Positions 1 through 8,212 of a stretch of 19,169 bases of DNA are shown here, in pieces. The position numbers and the translations under genes are program-made. Positions within the stretch are counted from its first letter, which is position 1. Each line of letters begins with the position of its first letter. The stretch comes from Aerococcus sp. UBA6277 (lineage in GTDB: Bacteria; Bacillota; Bacilli; Lactobacillales; Aerococcaceae), in assembly GCF_002440555.1 (NCBI RefSeq), contig NZ_DJUR01000032.1:1-19169 (forward strand), written 5' to 3'. The notes beneath the pieces are model-generated. The model was not told the origin of the DNA and made no database searches. It saw only the letters and a program-made list of their open reading frames with translations.

Positions 1-77
1 TACTTTAGAGGGAGCATATCAATGTCACAGCCTCTTTTTTATATGCTGTAATTTGAATATATACGTGTTTAATTATG

Positions 78-1034
78 TTATTTCGATTGTACAAAGGTTT
101 TCCCTAAGGCTTTTGGCGCTTGGGCTTTACCAATAAATACAACTAATACGATGATCGTCAAAATGTAAGGCGCAATATCTAAGTAAACTGACGGTACATC
201 TTTGATAATAGGGATGTAGTTCGCGGTTACCGATAAGCTTTGGGCGAAGCCAAAGAATATTGCCGCAAGTAGTGCACCGACTGGATGCCATTTTCCAAAA
301 ACCATTGCCGCCATGGCCATGAATCCTTGTCCTGCTACGGTGATTACAGAAAATTCATTCTGTACGGCTTGCGCTTGGACTGCCCCACCAATACCGCCAA
401 GGAGCCCAGAAATCAAAACACCCGCGTATTTCATTGCGTTTACGTTAATACCAAGTGTTTCAGCTGCTTCTGGGTGCTCGCCGACTGAACGCAAGCGTAA
501 ACCAAAACGTGTTTTGAATAAGACAAACCATGCGATTACAGCGAGTAGGATACCTAGATAAGCTGGGCCAGAAGTATTTTGGAAGAAAATTGGTCCTATA
601 ACGGGTATATTGTTCAAACCTAAAATATTATAAGTCACAAAAGGTTTCGCTAATGGACCTGTTTGCGCTGCCCCATAAATCGCTCTCACTAAGAAAACAG
701 ATAATCCTGGAGCCGCTAAGTTCAATACGGTACCGGATATGGTTTGATTGGCGCGGAAGTTGATAGATGATACGGCATGGATTCCTGAATAGATTAAGCC
801 GACTAATCCACCTACTAAAAGACCAACCCAAGGCGTCATGACCCCGAAAGTGCCTGACATGCCGATATTGAAAACGGCTGAAGCAAAGGCGCCCATTACC
901 ATAATCCCTTCCAAACCAATGTTCACGACACCTGACCGTTCAGAGAAGGTACCACCGATTGCGGTAAACATAAGGGGTGCTGCGTACATTAATGTTGAAG
1001 ACACAATTAATTGTAAAATAGTAGAAAAGTCCAT
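78..1034 (-). CDS. nupQ: Nucleoside ABC transporter permease (NupQ/YufQ-like)
   Basis: This 318-residue, very hydrophobic protein looks like the second membrane subunit of a BMP-type ABC importer for purine nucleosides. It has about eight or nine predicted transmembrane stretches and Gly-rich segments typical of the BPD_transp_2 family, such as the FSERSGVVNIGLEGIM region near residues 30-45 and the LRSVGEHPEAAETLGI cytoplasmic loop near residue 180, which normally contacts the ATPase. Its ATG shares one base with the TAA of the upstream permease gene (TAATG), so the two are translationally coupled; a GGGGGA ribosome site lies just upstream. It is the last gene of a four-gene minus-strand operon. 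No T-tract terminator is visible between its stop and base 1. The family is secure; nucleoside rather than another substrate is inferred from the BMP partner. Confidence 0.93.
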   Translation of the reverse strand: MDFSTILQLIVSSTLMYAAPLMFTAIGGTFSERSGVVNIGLEGIMVMGAFASAVFNIGMSGTFGVMTPWVGLLVGGLVGLIYSGIHAVSSINFRANQTISGTVLNLAAPGLSVFLVRAIYGAAQTGPLAKPFVTYNILGLNNIPVIGPIFFQNTSGPAYLGILLAVIAWFVLFKTRFGLRLRSVGEHPEAAETLGINVNAMKYAGVLISGLLGGIGGAVQAQAVQNEFSVITVAGQGFMAMAAMVFGKWHPVGALLAAIFFGFAQSLSVTANYIPIIKDVPSVYLDIAPYILTIIVLVVFIGKAQAPKALGKTFVQSK

Positions 1035-2113
1035 TATTGGTCCCCCTTAACTGTTGATTTTTTACCCTTACCAAATTTATCTATTGCATATGAAATGATG
1101 TAAGATGAACCGATAAAGAAGATGATAGCAGCTGTAATAACACTCGCCAATTCATCCGGTACACCGGCACGGTTTGGCATAAATGAAGCCCCAATATTCA
1201 AGATACCGAATAAGATAGAAGCTAGAAAAGTCCCGACTGGCGTCCCCATTCCAAGCAAGCCAACGGCAATTCCGTTAAAACCTTCAGATGGTAGGGAAGT
1301 TAGTGTATACAAGTTGCCAAAAGTCCCGATACCATGGATGACACCGGCTAAACCAGCTAACCCACCAGACAGGAAGATGGCTAAGACGATATTTTTCTCC
1401 ACGTGAATACCTGCATATTCCGCTGCATTTTTATTTAACCCAACGGCCTTTAATTCAAAGCCCATAGTTGTATGTTTCATCACAAATCCGTATAGAATAA
1501 CCATGATGATAGCGATGAAGATCCCCATATTTAAGCGAGATCCTCCTGTTAATGTTGAGATAAAACCTAAAGCTAAGGAAGCATTCCCGCCTACTTTATC
1601 CGTCATATTCCCTGACCCTAGCACCTCACGAATAAGGTAATTGGTTGTATACAAGATAATATAGTTCAACATAATCGTTACAACAACTTCATTTGTTCCT
1701 AAGTAGGCACGCAAAACACCAGCAATGGAGGCGTATAAGGCACCAGATAAAGTCCCAATAATGAGGATTGCAGGTACCATGATCATTTGCGGTAAATCTG
1801 GAAAGGCCAAGGCGAAAGCTACAGATGATAACCAGCCGGCTAATAATTGACCTGATAAACCAATATTAAAGAAGCCTGATTGGTAAGCCACATTAAAGGC
1901 TAAACCAGTTAACGTTAACACTGTTGCTTGTCTTAAAACTTCACCAATGAAGTATGGACTAGATAAAACAGTCATAATCATGGCATCGTAGGCAGCAATT
2001 GGATTGTAGCCGAAGAATAACATGATGAAGGCGCCTAGAATAAAGCCACTTAAAATAGAAATCACTGGTATAGCTAATTTTTCAACCAGCGTATTTGTCT
2101 TAAATGCTTTCAA
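1034..2113 (-). CDS. nupP: Nucleoside ABC transporter permease (NupP/YufP-like)
   Basis: This is the first permease subunit of the BMP-type nucleoside importer, about 359 residues, with a short basic N-terminus, a first membrane segment near residues 15-35 and further membrane spans to the C-terminus. The loop containing ELKAVGLNKNAAEYAGI matches the ATPase-contact loop of BPD_transp_2 permeases. No ATG is available near the N-terminus. A TTG at 2122 is directly abutted by the GGAAGGGG ribosome site, whereas the in-frame TTG at 2113 is 9 nt from it, so 2113 is preferred (protein begins with KAFKTN after the initiator). The start lies inside the end of the ATPase gene (overlap about 14 nt) and the stop overlaps the next start, indicating tight coupling. 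The two alternative TTG starts differ by only three residues. Confidence 0.92.
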   Translation of the reverse strand: MKAFKTNTLVEKLAIPVISILSGFILGAFIMLFFGYNPIAAYDAMIMTVLSSPYFIGEVLRQATVLTLTGLAFNVAYQSGFFNIGLSGQLLAGWLSSVAFALAFPDLPQMIMVPAILIIGTLSGALYASIAGVLRAYLGTNEVVVTIMLNYIILYTTNYLIREVLGSGNMTDKVGGNASLALGFISTLTGGSRLNMGIFIAIIMVILYGFVMKHTTMGFELKAVGLNKNAAEYAGIHVEKNIVLAIFLSGGLAGLAGVIHGIGTFGNLYTLTSLPSEGFNGIAVGLLGMGTPVGTFLASILFGILNIGASFMPNRAGVPDELASVITAAIIFFIGSSYIISYAIDKFGKGKKSTVKGDQ

Positions 2114-3695
2114 CTGGTTCAACCCCTTCCGCTATCGTATCTTGACCGACTGGATGTAGGAGACTTTGAACGCGTGCTTCTTCTAAGCTTACACCCGCCA
2201 TTAATAGACCCAATTCCGTTTCATTCGTATCGTCAGCATCAACGATGGCATTTATTTTGCCGTCATGCATCACTGCAATCCGGTCTGCAACACCCATAAT
2301 TTCATCCAATTCAAAACTCATTAACAATACACTCTTCCCTGCGTCTCTATGTTGTACTAACCGGTCGTGCACAAACTCAATCGCCCCTACATCCAAACCA
2401 CGAGTTGGCTGAGCAGCGATTAATAAGTCCGGATTTCGATCTAATTCACGCGCTATAATGACCTTCTGTTGGTTACCACCAGATAAGGCGCCTGCTAGCG
2501 TTGCTTCACTTTCAGTTCTCACGTCAAATTCATCGATTAAAATTTTGGCATGGTCATTGATGAAGTTATGGTTTAAGAGCCCATTTTTTGAGAAAGGTTT
2601 TTGGTAATATGACTGCATAGCCATATTCTCTGCAATCGATAACTCAAGGAATAGACCATGTTTTTGTCGATCTTCAGGAATATGTCCTAATCCAGCTTCC
2701 GTAATTTTACGTGGACGATTGTTGGTCACATCTTTACCAGCTAAGGTCACTTTTCCTGAAACCACTTTTCTCAAACCTGAAATTGCTTGGATTAATTCAG
2801 TTTGTCCGTTACCATCGATTCCAGCAATCCCTAAAACTTCTCCTGCCCGCACCTCAAAATCTACAGATTTCACTGCCTGCAAGCCCCGAGATTCATTAAC
2901 CACTAAATCATTGACCTGCAAAATAACCTCGCCTTTCTCAGCTGGCTTTTTCTCAACTTTAAAATTCACATGACGGCCAACCATCATGTCCGCCAACTCT
3001 TGCTTGTTGGTATTTGCGACATCAACAGTATCAATACTTTGACCGCGACGAATTACAGTACAACGATCAGCTACTGAGGTGATTTCATCTAATTTATGGG
3101 TAATTAAAATAATGGATTTGCCTTCAAGCGTCATAGCTTTCATAATGTGCATCAATTCTTCAATTTCTTGAGGCGTCAATACAGCGGTTGGTTCATCAAA
3201 AATTAAAATATCAGCCCCGCGGTACAGTGCCTTAATGATTTCCACTCTTTGTTGTTGACCAACAGAAATATCCTGTACGTAAGCATCTGGATCAACGGCC
3301 AAATGGTATTGGCTAGATAACTCTTTGATTTTTGTATAGGCTGCTTTCTCGTCAAGGTAACCAAATTTTGTAGACTCTTTACCAAGCACAATATTTTCGG
3401 CTACTGTAAATTTATCAATCAACATAAAATGTTGGTGGACCATACCGATACCTAATTTATTGGCATGGTCGGGTGAACTGATGACTGCCGTTTGACCGTT
3501 CACCAAAATCTCACCTGATGTTGGTGCTAGTAAACCGGATAAAATATTCATCAAGGTCGATTTTCCGGCCCCGTTTTCCCCTAGTAAGGCATGAACTTCA
3601 CCTTTTTTTAGATTGAAATTGATATTATCGTTGGCTTTGTATGTACCAAATATTTTTGTAATATCACGCATTTCAATAACATTTTCATTTTGCAT
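2100..3695 (-). CDS. nupO: Nucleoside ABC transporter, duplicated ATPase (NupO/YufO-like)
   Basis: This 531-residue protein has two ABC ATPase domains in tandem, as in the sugar and BMP-nucleoside importers. The first has Walker A GENGAGKST (39-47), a Q-loop near HQHFML (88-93), a divergent signature SVGQQQ (about 144-149) and Walker B with DEPTAVLTP (about 167-175). The second has a degenerate Walker A (GIDGNGQTE, lacking the Lys), a canonical signature LSGGNQQKV and a Walker B region ending AAQPTRGLDVG, where the usual Glu is replaced. This asymmetry is normal for the family. It energises nucleoside import by the two downstream permeases. It follows the lipoprotein gene after 89 bp containing a terminator-like hairpin, and its 3' end overlaps the next start. 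Confidence 0.95.
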   Translation of the reverse strand: MQNENVIEMRDITKIFGTYKANDNINFNLKKGEVHALLGENGAGKSTLMNILSGLLAPTSGEILVNGQTAVISSPDHANKLGIGMVHQHFMLIDKFTVAENIVLGKESTKFGYLDEKAAYTKIKELSSQYHLAVDPDAYVQDISVGQQQRVEIIKALYRGADILIFDEPTAVLTPQEIEELMHIMKAMTLEGKSIILITHKLDEITSVADRCTVIRRGQSIDTVDVANTNKQELADMMVGRHVNFKVEKKPAEKGEVILQVNDLVVNESRGLQAVKSVDFEVRAGEVLGIAGIDGNGQTELIQAISGLRKVVSGKVTLAGKDVTNNRPRKITEAGLGHIPEDRQKHGLFLELSIAENMAMQSYYQKPFSKNGLLNHNFINDHAKILIDEFDVRTESEATLAGALSGGNQQKVIIARELDRNPDLLIAAQPTRGLDVGAIEFVHDRLVQHRDAGKSVLLMSFELDEIMGVADRIAVMHDGKINAIVDADDTNETELGLLMAGVSLEEARVQSLLHPVGQDTIAEGVEPVESI

Positions 3696-3736
3696 GTCTA
3701 TCTTCCTCTTTTCAAACTTAGACGTCTATCCAAATT

Positions 3737-3763
3737 AAAAGCGTCAGCCAATTTGACTGACGC
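3737..3763 (-). terminator. Intercistronic hairpin between nupN and nupO
   Basis: On the minus strand a 7-bp stem, GCGTCAG with CTGACGC (3757-3763 and 3741-3747), is followed by TTTTAATTT. It lies just after the lipoprotein stop and before the ATPase start. The short T-run suggests partial termination, which would give more binding lipoprotein than ABC subunits; it may also protect the 3' end of the lipoprotein message. The hairpin is seen directly; its effect is inferred. Confidence 0.65.
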
Positions 3764-3784
3764 AATTTACTTTTCTATACCCGC

Positions 3785-4846
3785 TTACTCTGCTGAATAA
3801 GAGAATTCTGGAACGTCAATTTCACCATCAATGATTTGTTGTTTCGCTTCTTCAATTGTTGCCCATGTTTCATCATCAAGGTTACCTCTTGTGATATCAA
3901 CCGTTTGATCCGCTAAACCGTATTCCACCAACTCGCCACCAGGGAATTCAGTATCCATTGTTTGCTCAGTAATGGCAACAATCGCAGAACCAGTATCTTT
4001 GATTGTAGAAGTTAAGGTAAAGTTACCACTTGACCATTCACCTTCTTCAGTTTGGTCACGGTCAACACCGATTACCCAGATATTTGCTTCGCTATCTGCT
4101 TCAAGACGGTTACGTGCTTCAGTGAAGACACCATTACCTGAACCACCAGCAGCAGTGTAGATAACATCTGCCCCACTTGTGTACATTGCATTGGCAATTT
4201 GTTGACCTGTTGCAGCATCACCAAATGATTCAACATACTGTGCATCAACTTCGATTGATTCGTCTACATGAGCTACCCCGGCTTTAAAACCAGTTTCGAA
4301 ACGGTCGATAGCAGGTGTTTTCATACCTCCAACAAAACCAACTTTCCCTGTTTCAGATTTTGTTGCTGCTGCGATACCTGCTAGGAATGCAGATTCTTGG
4401 TCTTTAAAAGTCATTGATACAACGTTTGGTTGGTCTACTTGTCCATCAATAAAGGCAAATTGTTGGTCTGGATTTGCAGGTGCTACTTCATTAAAAGTAT
4501 CTTCTAACATGAAGCCCATACCGAAGATGATGTCATATCCATCTGCAATCGCAGTATTGAAGTTTGGTACGAAATCAGATGAATCAGTTGATTCGTAATA
4601 TTGTACTTTATTACCAGTTTCTTCTGACCAAGCTTGCATACCTTCCCAAGCTGATTGGTTAAACGAACGGTCATCTACCCCACCTTCATCAGTAATCATA
4701 CCAATAGCGTAATCACCGGTAGCTTCGGATGTTGCTTGAGAATCTGATTCACTTGCAGTATCAGTTCCCGCATTTTGACCTTGGCAAGCTGCTAAAGCAA
4801 AAACAGAACCAGCTAATAAAACGATATTTCTAAATTTTGTAGACAT
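3785..4846 (-). CDS. nupN: BMP-family nucleoside-binding lipoprotein (NupN/BmpA-like)
   Basis: This 353-residue surface lipoprotein is the substrate-binding component of the adjacent ABC importer. A basic, hydrophobic signal peptide ends in the lipobox LAAC with the lipid-modified Cys at position 21, followed by a Ser/Thr/Asp-rich linker to about residue 44. The mature domain starts with the BMP hallmark MITDEGGVDDRSFNQSAWEGM-type region (about 50-70) and contains the family segments GFVGGMKTPAIDRF and AAGGSGNGVF. BMP proteins bind purine nucleosides, so guanosine, inosine or adenosine is the expected ligand; the exact one cannot be read from sequence. GGAGGAG lies 4 nt before the ATG. The gene heads the operon and is preceded by a promoter with PurBox-like motifs. 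Confidence 0.95.
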   Translation of the reverse strand: MSTKFRNIVLLAGSVFALAACQGQNAGTDTASESDSQATSEATGDYAIGMITDEGGVDDRSFNQSAWEGMQAWSEETGNKVQYYESTDSSDFVPNFNTAIADGYDIIFGMGFMLEDTFNEVAPANPDQQFAFIDGQVDQPNVVSMTFKDQESAFLAGIAAATKSETGKVGFVGGMKTPAIDRFETGFKAGVAHVDESIEVDAQYVESFGDAATGQQIANAMYTSGADVIYTAAGGSGNGVFTEARNRLEADSEANIWVIGVDRDQTEEGEWSSGNFTLTSTIKDTGSAIVAITEQTMDTEFPGGELVEYGLADQTVDITRGNLDDETWATIEEAKQQIIDGEIDVPEFSYSAE

Positions 4847-4889
4847 GTTACTCCTCCAATAAGCGAATGTTATGTTTTTAAAAGTTTCT

Positions 4890-4902
4890 AATGTTCGTCT
4901 CT
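4890..4902 (-). promoter_or_regulatory. Additional PurBox-like motif, leader side
   Basis: AGAGACGAACATT on the minus strand contains the CGAAC core and the 3' ATT of the PurBox consensus (10/13). It falls around the expected transcription start of nupN. It is weaker evidence than the 12/13 match upstream. Confidence 0.3.
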
Positions 4903-4912
4903 TACAAGAATC

Positions 4913-4941
4913 ATTTTACGTTATACATCCGAAAAAGTAAA
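4913..4941 (-). promoter_or_regulatory. Candidate promoter of the nucleoside transporter operon
   Basis: On the minus strand, TTTACT (4936-4941) and TAAAAT (4913-4918) are separated by exactly 17 nt, about 70 bp upstream of the lipoprotein start. The matches to TTGACA and TATAAT are 4/6 and 5/6. Candidate PurBoxes overlap and flank it. A second -10-like TATAAC lies close by without a good -35 partner. Confidence 0.5.
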
Positions 4942-4968
4942 GTTGTTTTTAAAAAATAGTTCGTATTT
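4925..4968. promoter_or_regulatory. Inverted pair of PurBox-like motifs upstream of nupN
   Basis: The PurR operator consensus AWWWCCGAACWWT is matched 12/13 on the minus strand at 4956-4968 (AAATACGAACTAT) and 10/13 on the plus strand at 4925-4937 (ACATCCGAAAAAG). The two are inverted with 18 nt between them, close to the 16-17 nt of paired PurBoxes in Bacillus. The pair straddles the -35 of the putative nupN promoter. Control of purine nucleoside uptake by PurR would be sensible; no purR gene is in the window. Confidence 0.45.
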
Positions 4969-5018
4969 TTATTCATTTTTCTCACTTAACACTTTTTTCA
5001 TGGGATTGTGATCATTTT

Positions 5019-5031
5019 AAAGACGAACGTT
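5019..5031 (+). promoter_or_regulatory. Additional PurBox-like motif, distal
   Basis: AAAGACGAACGTT on the plus strand matches the PurBox consensus at 10/13. Its AGACGAAC core is an exact inverted copy of the core at 4893-4900. It is about 80 bp upstream of the proposed nupN -35. Confidence 0.28.
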
Positions 5032-5099
5032 TATTAAGATAACCAACAGATACTTGTGAAAACAGTGCCATTACAATACTTTCACCAATTTTAGACAAC

Positions 5100-5128
5100 A
5101 AAAAAAGCCGTGACATATATGCCCCGAC
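5100..5128 (-). terminator. Terminator of the PTS IIA gene
   Basis: On the minus strand, 29 nt after the IIA stop codon, a stem formed from 5107-5128 (about 9-10 bp with one mismatch around a central ATAT) is followed by seven T residues. This ends the single-gene PTS IIA transcript before the nupN upstream region. Confidence 0.8.
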
Positions 5129-5156
5129 CTTGAATAGAAAATATACTGTATCAAAC

Positions 5157-5681
5157 TTAACTGTTTGCTGTTACTGAGCCAACTTCTGCACTATGTGTAA
5201 CTTGACCAGATGCAGTTAATCGTAGGCTAGAAAAGTCTTCTAAATTCGTGAATACGACAACGATTGATTTCCCTTTACCTGCAGATGCTAATTGGTCTAG
5301 ATCTACTGTGGCGATTTGAGTACCCGCACTAACTTGATCTCCCTCTGCTACCTTGACATTAAATGGTACACCATCTAATTCCACAGTATCAATACCCATA
5401 TGCACTAAAACTTCTACATCATTATCTGTTTTGATATAGATAGCATGTTTAGTTGGAAAGATACTCATTACAGTACCTGCAACTGGTGCATAAACGTCAC
5501 CTGCTTCAGGTTCTACAGCATAACCGTCACCCATCATTTTTTGTGAAAATACAGGGTCATCTACTTGATCGATAGGGTTAAATTCGCCCGTTGCAGGAGC
5601 AAATAAAGTTTCTGCTACTTTAGAACTACTCGGTTGTTTTGTAGTTCCCTTCTTCTTATTTTTTTTAAAAAAATCAAACAT
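5157..5681 (-). CDS. crr: PTS system glucose-type EIIA component, free-standing
   Basis: This 174-residue cytoplasmic phosphocarrier belongs to the EIIA-Glc family, which takes phosphate from HPr-His-P and passes it to EIIB domains of sugar permeases. The active-site His is H94 in VLVHMGIDTVEL, and the second conserved His is H79 in FPTKHAIYIK, 15 residues apart as in E. coli IIA-Glc (H75/H90). The core fold spans roughly residues 25-150 (FAPATGE, VYAPVAGTVMSIF, ASAGKGKSIVVVFTN). The N-terminus is a Phe/Lys-rich leader (FDFFKKNKKK) and the last 20 residues are an unusual Ser/Thr extension. No EIIB or EIIC is adjacent, so it must serve permeases encoded elsewhere. GGAG is 8 nt before the ATG. 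It has its own promoter and terminator. Confidence 0.93.
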   Translation of the reverse strand: MFDFFKKNKKKGTTKQPSSSKVAETLFAPATGEFNPIDQVDDPVFSQKMMGDGYAVEPEAGDVYAPVAGTVMSIFPTKHAIYIKTDNDVEVLVHMGIDTVELDGVPFNVKVAEGDQVSAGTQIATVDLDQLASAGKGKSIVVVFTNLEDFSSLRLTASGQVTHSAEVGSVTANS

Positions 5682-5721
5682 ATCGCTCGCTCCTTAAATA
5701 TTCATTTTATTGACTACTTTA

Positions 5722-5751
5722 ATCATATCATATTCGTAAAAGTAATGACAA
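5722..5751 (-). promoter_or_regulatory. Candidate promoter of the PTS IIA gene
   Basis: On the minus strand TTGTCA (5746-5751) and TATGAT (5722-5727) are spaced by 18 nt, ending 40 bp upstream of the start codon. Both hexamers match consensus 5/6. Confidence 0.5.
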
Positions 5752-5814
5752 TATATCCCTGAGGCGATTTCACAGACTTCAAATATAAAGACTTTTTAAA
5801 GTTATGATGATTTT

Positions 5815-5843
5815 TTGTTTTCTTTCTTGTTTTCATTTATACT
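5815..5843 (+). promoter_or_regulatory. Candidate promoter of uppP
   Basis: TTGTTT (5815-5820) and TATACT (5838-5843) are spaced by 17 nt in a T-rich stretch, giving a leader of about 35 nt before the uppP start. Confidence 0.5.
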
Positions 5844-5885
5844 AAATTGAGAATTATTTTATTTTGAATGAAGGGAAATTGATAA

Positions 5886-6716
5886 ATGTTAGATACATTA
5901 AAGGTCATTTTATTTGGTATTGTTGAGGGGATTACCGAATGGTTACCGATCTCATCAACTGGACACATGATTCTTCTTGAAGAATTTATTACATTAAGTG
6001 TACGTCGAGAATTTTGGGATATCTTCTTGGTTGTCATCCAACTAGGCGCAATTTTAGCCGTAGTATGGATTAACTTTAACCAATTAAATCCATTCGCACC
6101 AAACAAATCCAAAACAGAAAAAGAGGAAACTTGGACGACTTGGTTTAAAGTAGCCGTTGGCTGTCTTCCAGCAGCTATAGCCGGTCTACTATTAGACTCT
6201 TGGATGGAAGCAAACTTAATGAATTGGTTTGTTGTTGCTGTTACGTTAATTGTTTATGGTATTTGGTTTATCTGGATTGAAAACCGTAACAAAAACAGAC
6301 AAGCAAAAATCAATTCTATGGCAGAAATGACATATAGTGACGCCTTCAAGATTGGTTTGTTCCAAGTATTGTCACTAGTTCCTGGTACATCTCGTTCAGG
6401 TTCAACCATCTTGGGTGCAACAATCGTTGGTACGTCTAGACCATTAGCAGCCAACTTTTCGTTCTTTATGAGTATTCCAATTATGTTCGGTGCTTCAGCG
6501 CTAAAATTAGTCAAAGCTTTCTTAAACGGTTTCGTATTCACCGGTACTGAAATCTGGCTATTAATAGTTGGCATGGTTGTAGCATTTGTCATTTCAATCC
6601 TAACAATTAAACTATTCTTGAAATACATTAAAACTAATGACTTCAAGGTATTCGGTTGGTACCGTATTGTCCTTGGTATTGTGGTTATCTTGTACTTCTT
6701 ACTATTTAATTCATAA
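5886..6716 (+). CDS. uppP: Undecaprenyl-diphosphatase UppP (BacA family)
   Basis: This 276-residue membrane protein dephosphorylates undecaprenyl pyrophosphate to recycle the lipid carrier for peptidoglycan and other wall polymers; overproduction of this family confers bacitracin resistance. Both family signatures are present: [14 protein letters not shown] (14-27, with the conserved Glu pair and His) and [10 protein letters not shown] (about 165-174, with the catalytic Ser/Arg). Several hydrophobic spans follow, ending at the C-terminus ([14 protein letters not shown]). Length is typical. AAGGGAAATTG precedes the ATG. It is a single-gene unit with a likely own promoter, divergent from the PTS IIA gene and ended by a strong terminator. 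Confidence 0.97.
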   Translation: MLDTLKVILFGIVEGITEWLPISSTGHMILLEEFITLSVRREFWDIFLVVIQLGAILAVVWINFNQLNPFAPNKSKTEKEETWTTWFKVAVGCLPAAIAGLLLDSWMEANLMNWFVVAVTLIVYGIWFIWIENRNKNRQAKINSMAEMTYSDAFKIGLFQVLSLVPGTSRSGSTILGATIVGTSRPLAANFSFFMSIPIMFGASALKLVKAFLNGFVFTGTEIWLLIVGMVVAFVISILTIKLFLKYIKTNDFKVFGWYRIVLGIVVILYFLLFNS

Positions 6717-6738
6717 TATTCGGATTTTTATCCAAATG

Positions 6739-6766
6739 AAAAGGAGTGGCCAGGCCACTCCTTTTT
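6739..6766. terminator. Bidirectional terminator between uppP and lysC
   Basis: A perfect inverted repeat, AAAAGGAGTGGCC (6739-6751) and its complement (6754-6766) around AG, has T-runs on both strands. It sits between the convergent uppP and aspartate kinase genes and can serve both. Confidence 0.93.
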
Positions 6767-6781
6767 CGTATGTATTGAATT

Positions 6782-8137
6782 TTAGCTGAAAAATTCATTG
6801 TAGATGGCGCAAACAGCGTCATCTTCTCTTTCTTCAATTATGCCAAACATAATAGAAATCTCAGATGAACCTTGGTTGATCATTTCCAAGTTGATCCCAG
6901 CTTCTGACAAGGCCTTTGTTGCACGGGCAGTATTACCGACATTTTCAATCATACCTTCCCCTACTAGCATGACCAAGCTTAGGTTATCGCGTTTTTCAAT
7001 AGAATCCGCTGCGGTTTCAGCTTTGATTTCAGCAACCATTTCTTCGAATTCTTTTTTTGATAAGGCATCTTCTCTAAATATAACATCGATATCATCGATA
7101 CCAGACACGATATGTTCGAATGAAACATCATATTTTTCAAGGACAGATAAGACGCGACGAACGAAACCAACCTCTCTATTCATCATATATTTTTTAATGT
7201 AAACAGAGGCAAATCCGCTTGTTGATGCAATACCTGAAATCGCTAGGTTATTTTTCGGACGTGTTCTGGTAATCAAAGTACCCGGTGCTTGTGGTTCATT
7301 CGTATTTTTTACCGCTACAGGAATATCAGCAATGAACGCTGGTTGCAGAGCTTCATCATGGAAAACGGAGAATCCAGCGTAAGATAATTCACGCATCTCT
7401 GAATACGTCAGCCGCTCAATCGCGACAGGATTATGAACTACTCCAGGATTTGCAGCATAAATAGACGAAACGTCGGTAAAGTTTTCATACATTGACGCTT
7501 TGACCCCATTTGCGACAATCGCACCGGTAATATCAGAACCCCCACGAGAAAATGTCACTAATTTCCCGTCTTTTGTGTAACCAAAGAAACCGGGGATGAC
7601 AATGATACCATCTCGTTGTCGTAATTTGTATAAGTTTTGGTAAGACTCTGGTAAGACCCGCGCTTGACCAGGATTATCTGATAAGAATAAGCCAGCATCT
7701 TGAGGATTTAAATAAGAGGCCTCGTAACCCAATCCAGAGAAATAAGCGGCAATTAATTGCGCATTCGCATCTTCACCAAAGGCTTTAATCGCATCCACGA
7801 AATAAGCTGGTTGGTCTGTGATATCCGAACTAATTAATTCATTTAATTGGTTTGAAATATCATCCACAATGGCTAGATCCATTTCTAACCCTTCAGCTGT
7901 ATCTCTAAAGCGGTCTACGATTTTATTAAAAGTAGCTGGTGCATTTTCACTATCGTGTAAAATTTCAGCAGCCAAGTCGATTAACAAATCGGTCACCTTG
8001 ATATCTTCCTTATCCCGTTTTCCAGGCGCAGAAACAATCACCACTTTACGGTCAGCATCAGCGATTACAATATCTTTCACTTTCACCAGTTGTTCAGCTG
8101 ATGCAACTGATGAACCTCCAAATTTTACTACTTTCAT
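6782..8137 (-). CDS. lysC: Aspartate kinase (monofunctional, two ACT domains)
   Basis: This 451-residue enzyme phosphorylates L-aspartate, the first step to lysine, diaminopimelate, threonine and methionine. The N-terminal kinase domain begins with the family motif VKFGGSS (4-10) and has the later FSRGGSDITGA substrate/ATP segment near residue 200. Two ACT-type regulatory regions follow: one around residues 305-365 (SGFASVYIKKYM...GIDDIDVIF) and one from about 385 to the C-terminus (LSLVMLVGEGM, EAGINLEMINQGSSEISIMFGI). Size and layout resemble LysC/YclM-type aspartokinase III rather than the alpha/beta DapG/LysC-Bsu type, so feedback inhibition by lysine and/or threonine is likely. It is monocistronic. 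I see no lysine riboswitch: only about 80 bp separate the start from the upstream terminator. Confidence 0.94.
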   Translation of the reverse strand: MKVVKFGGSSVASAEQLVKVKDIVIADADRKVVIVSAPGKRDKEDIKVTDLLIDLAAEILHDSENAPATFNKIVDRFRDTAEGLEMDLAIVDDISNQLNELISSDITDQPAYFVDAIKAFGEDANAQLIAAYFSGLGYEASYLNPQDAGLFLSDNPGQARVLPESYQNLYKLRQRDGIIVIPGFFGYTKDGKLVTFSRGGSDITGAIVANGVKASMYENFTDVSSIYAANPGVVHNPVAIERLTYSEMRELSYAGFSVFHDEALQPAFIADIPVAVKNTNEPQAPGTLITRTRPKNNLAISGIASTSGFASVYIKKYMMNREVGFVRRVLSVLEKYDVSFEHIVSGIDDIDVIFREDALSKKEFEEMVAEIKAETAADSIEKRDNLSLVMLVGEGMIENVGNTARATKALSEAGINLEMINQGSSEISIMFGIIEEREDDAVCAIYNEFFS

Positions 8138-8179
8138 CTTTTCATTTCATTCCAATCCAATTTTAATGTATTATGAGCT

Positions 8180-8209
8180 ATCTTATCATAAAAATGAGGC
8201 CCTATACAA
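8180..8209 (-). promoter_or_regulatory. Candidate promoter of lysC
   Basis: On the minus strand TTGTAT (8204-8209) and TAAGAT (8180-8185) are 18 nt apart. The matches are modest. The position, just after the glg terminator, is what makes it plausible. Confidence 0.33.
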
Positions 8210-8212
8210 TAG

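Noticed and set aside
1..77. Hairpins near the left edge (AGAGG/CCTCT before a T-run on plus; ACAGC/GCTGT)
   Set aside because: The stems are only 5 bp with large loops. The left arm of a possible plus-strand terminator may lie outside the window, so no feature is called.
5759..5775. cre-like sequence TGAGGCGATTTCA between the PTS IIA and uppP promoters
   Set aside because: It is one base short of the consensus spacing, and the opposite strand matches only in the first half.
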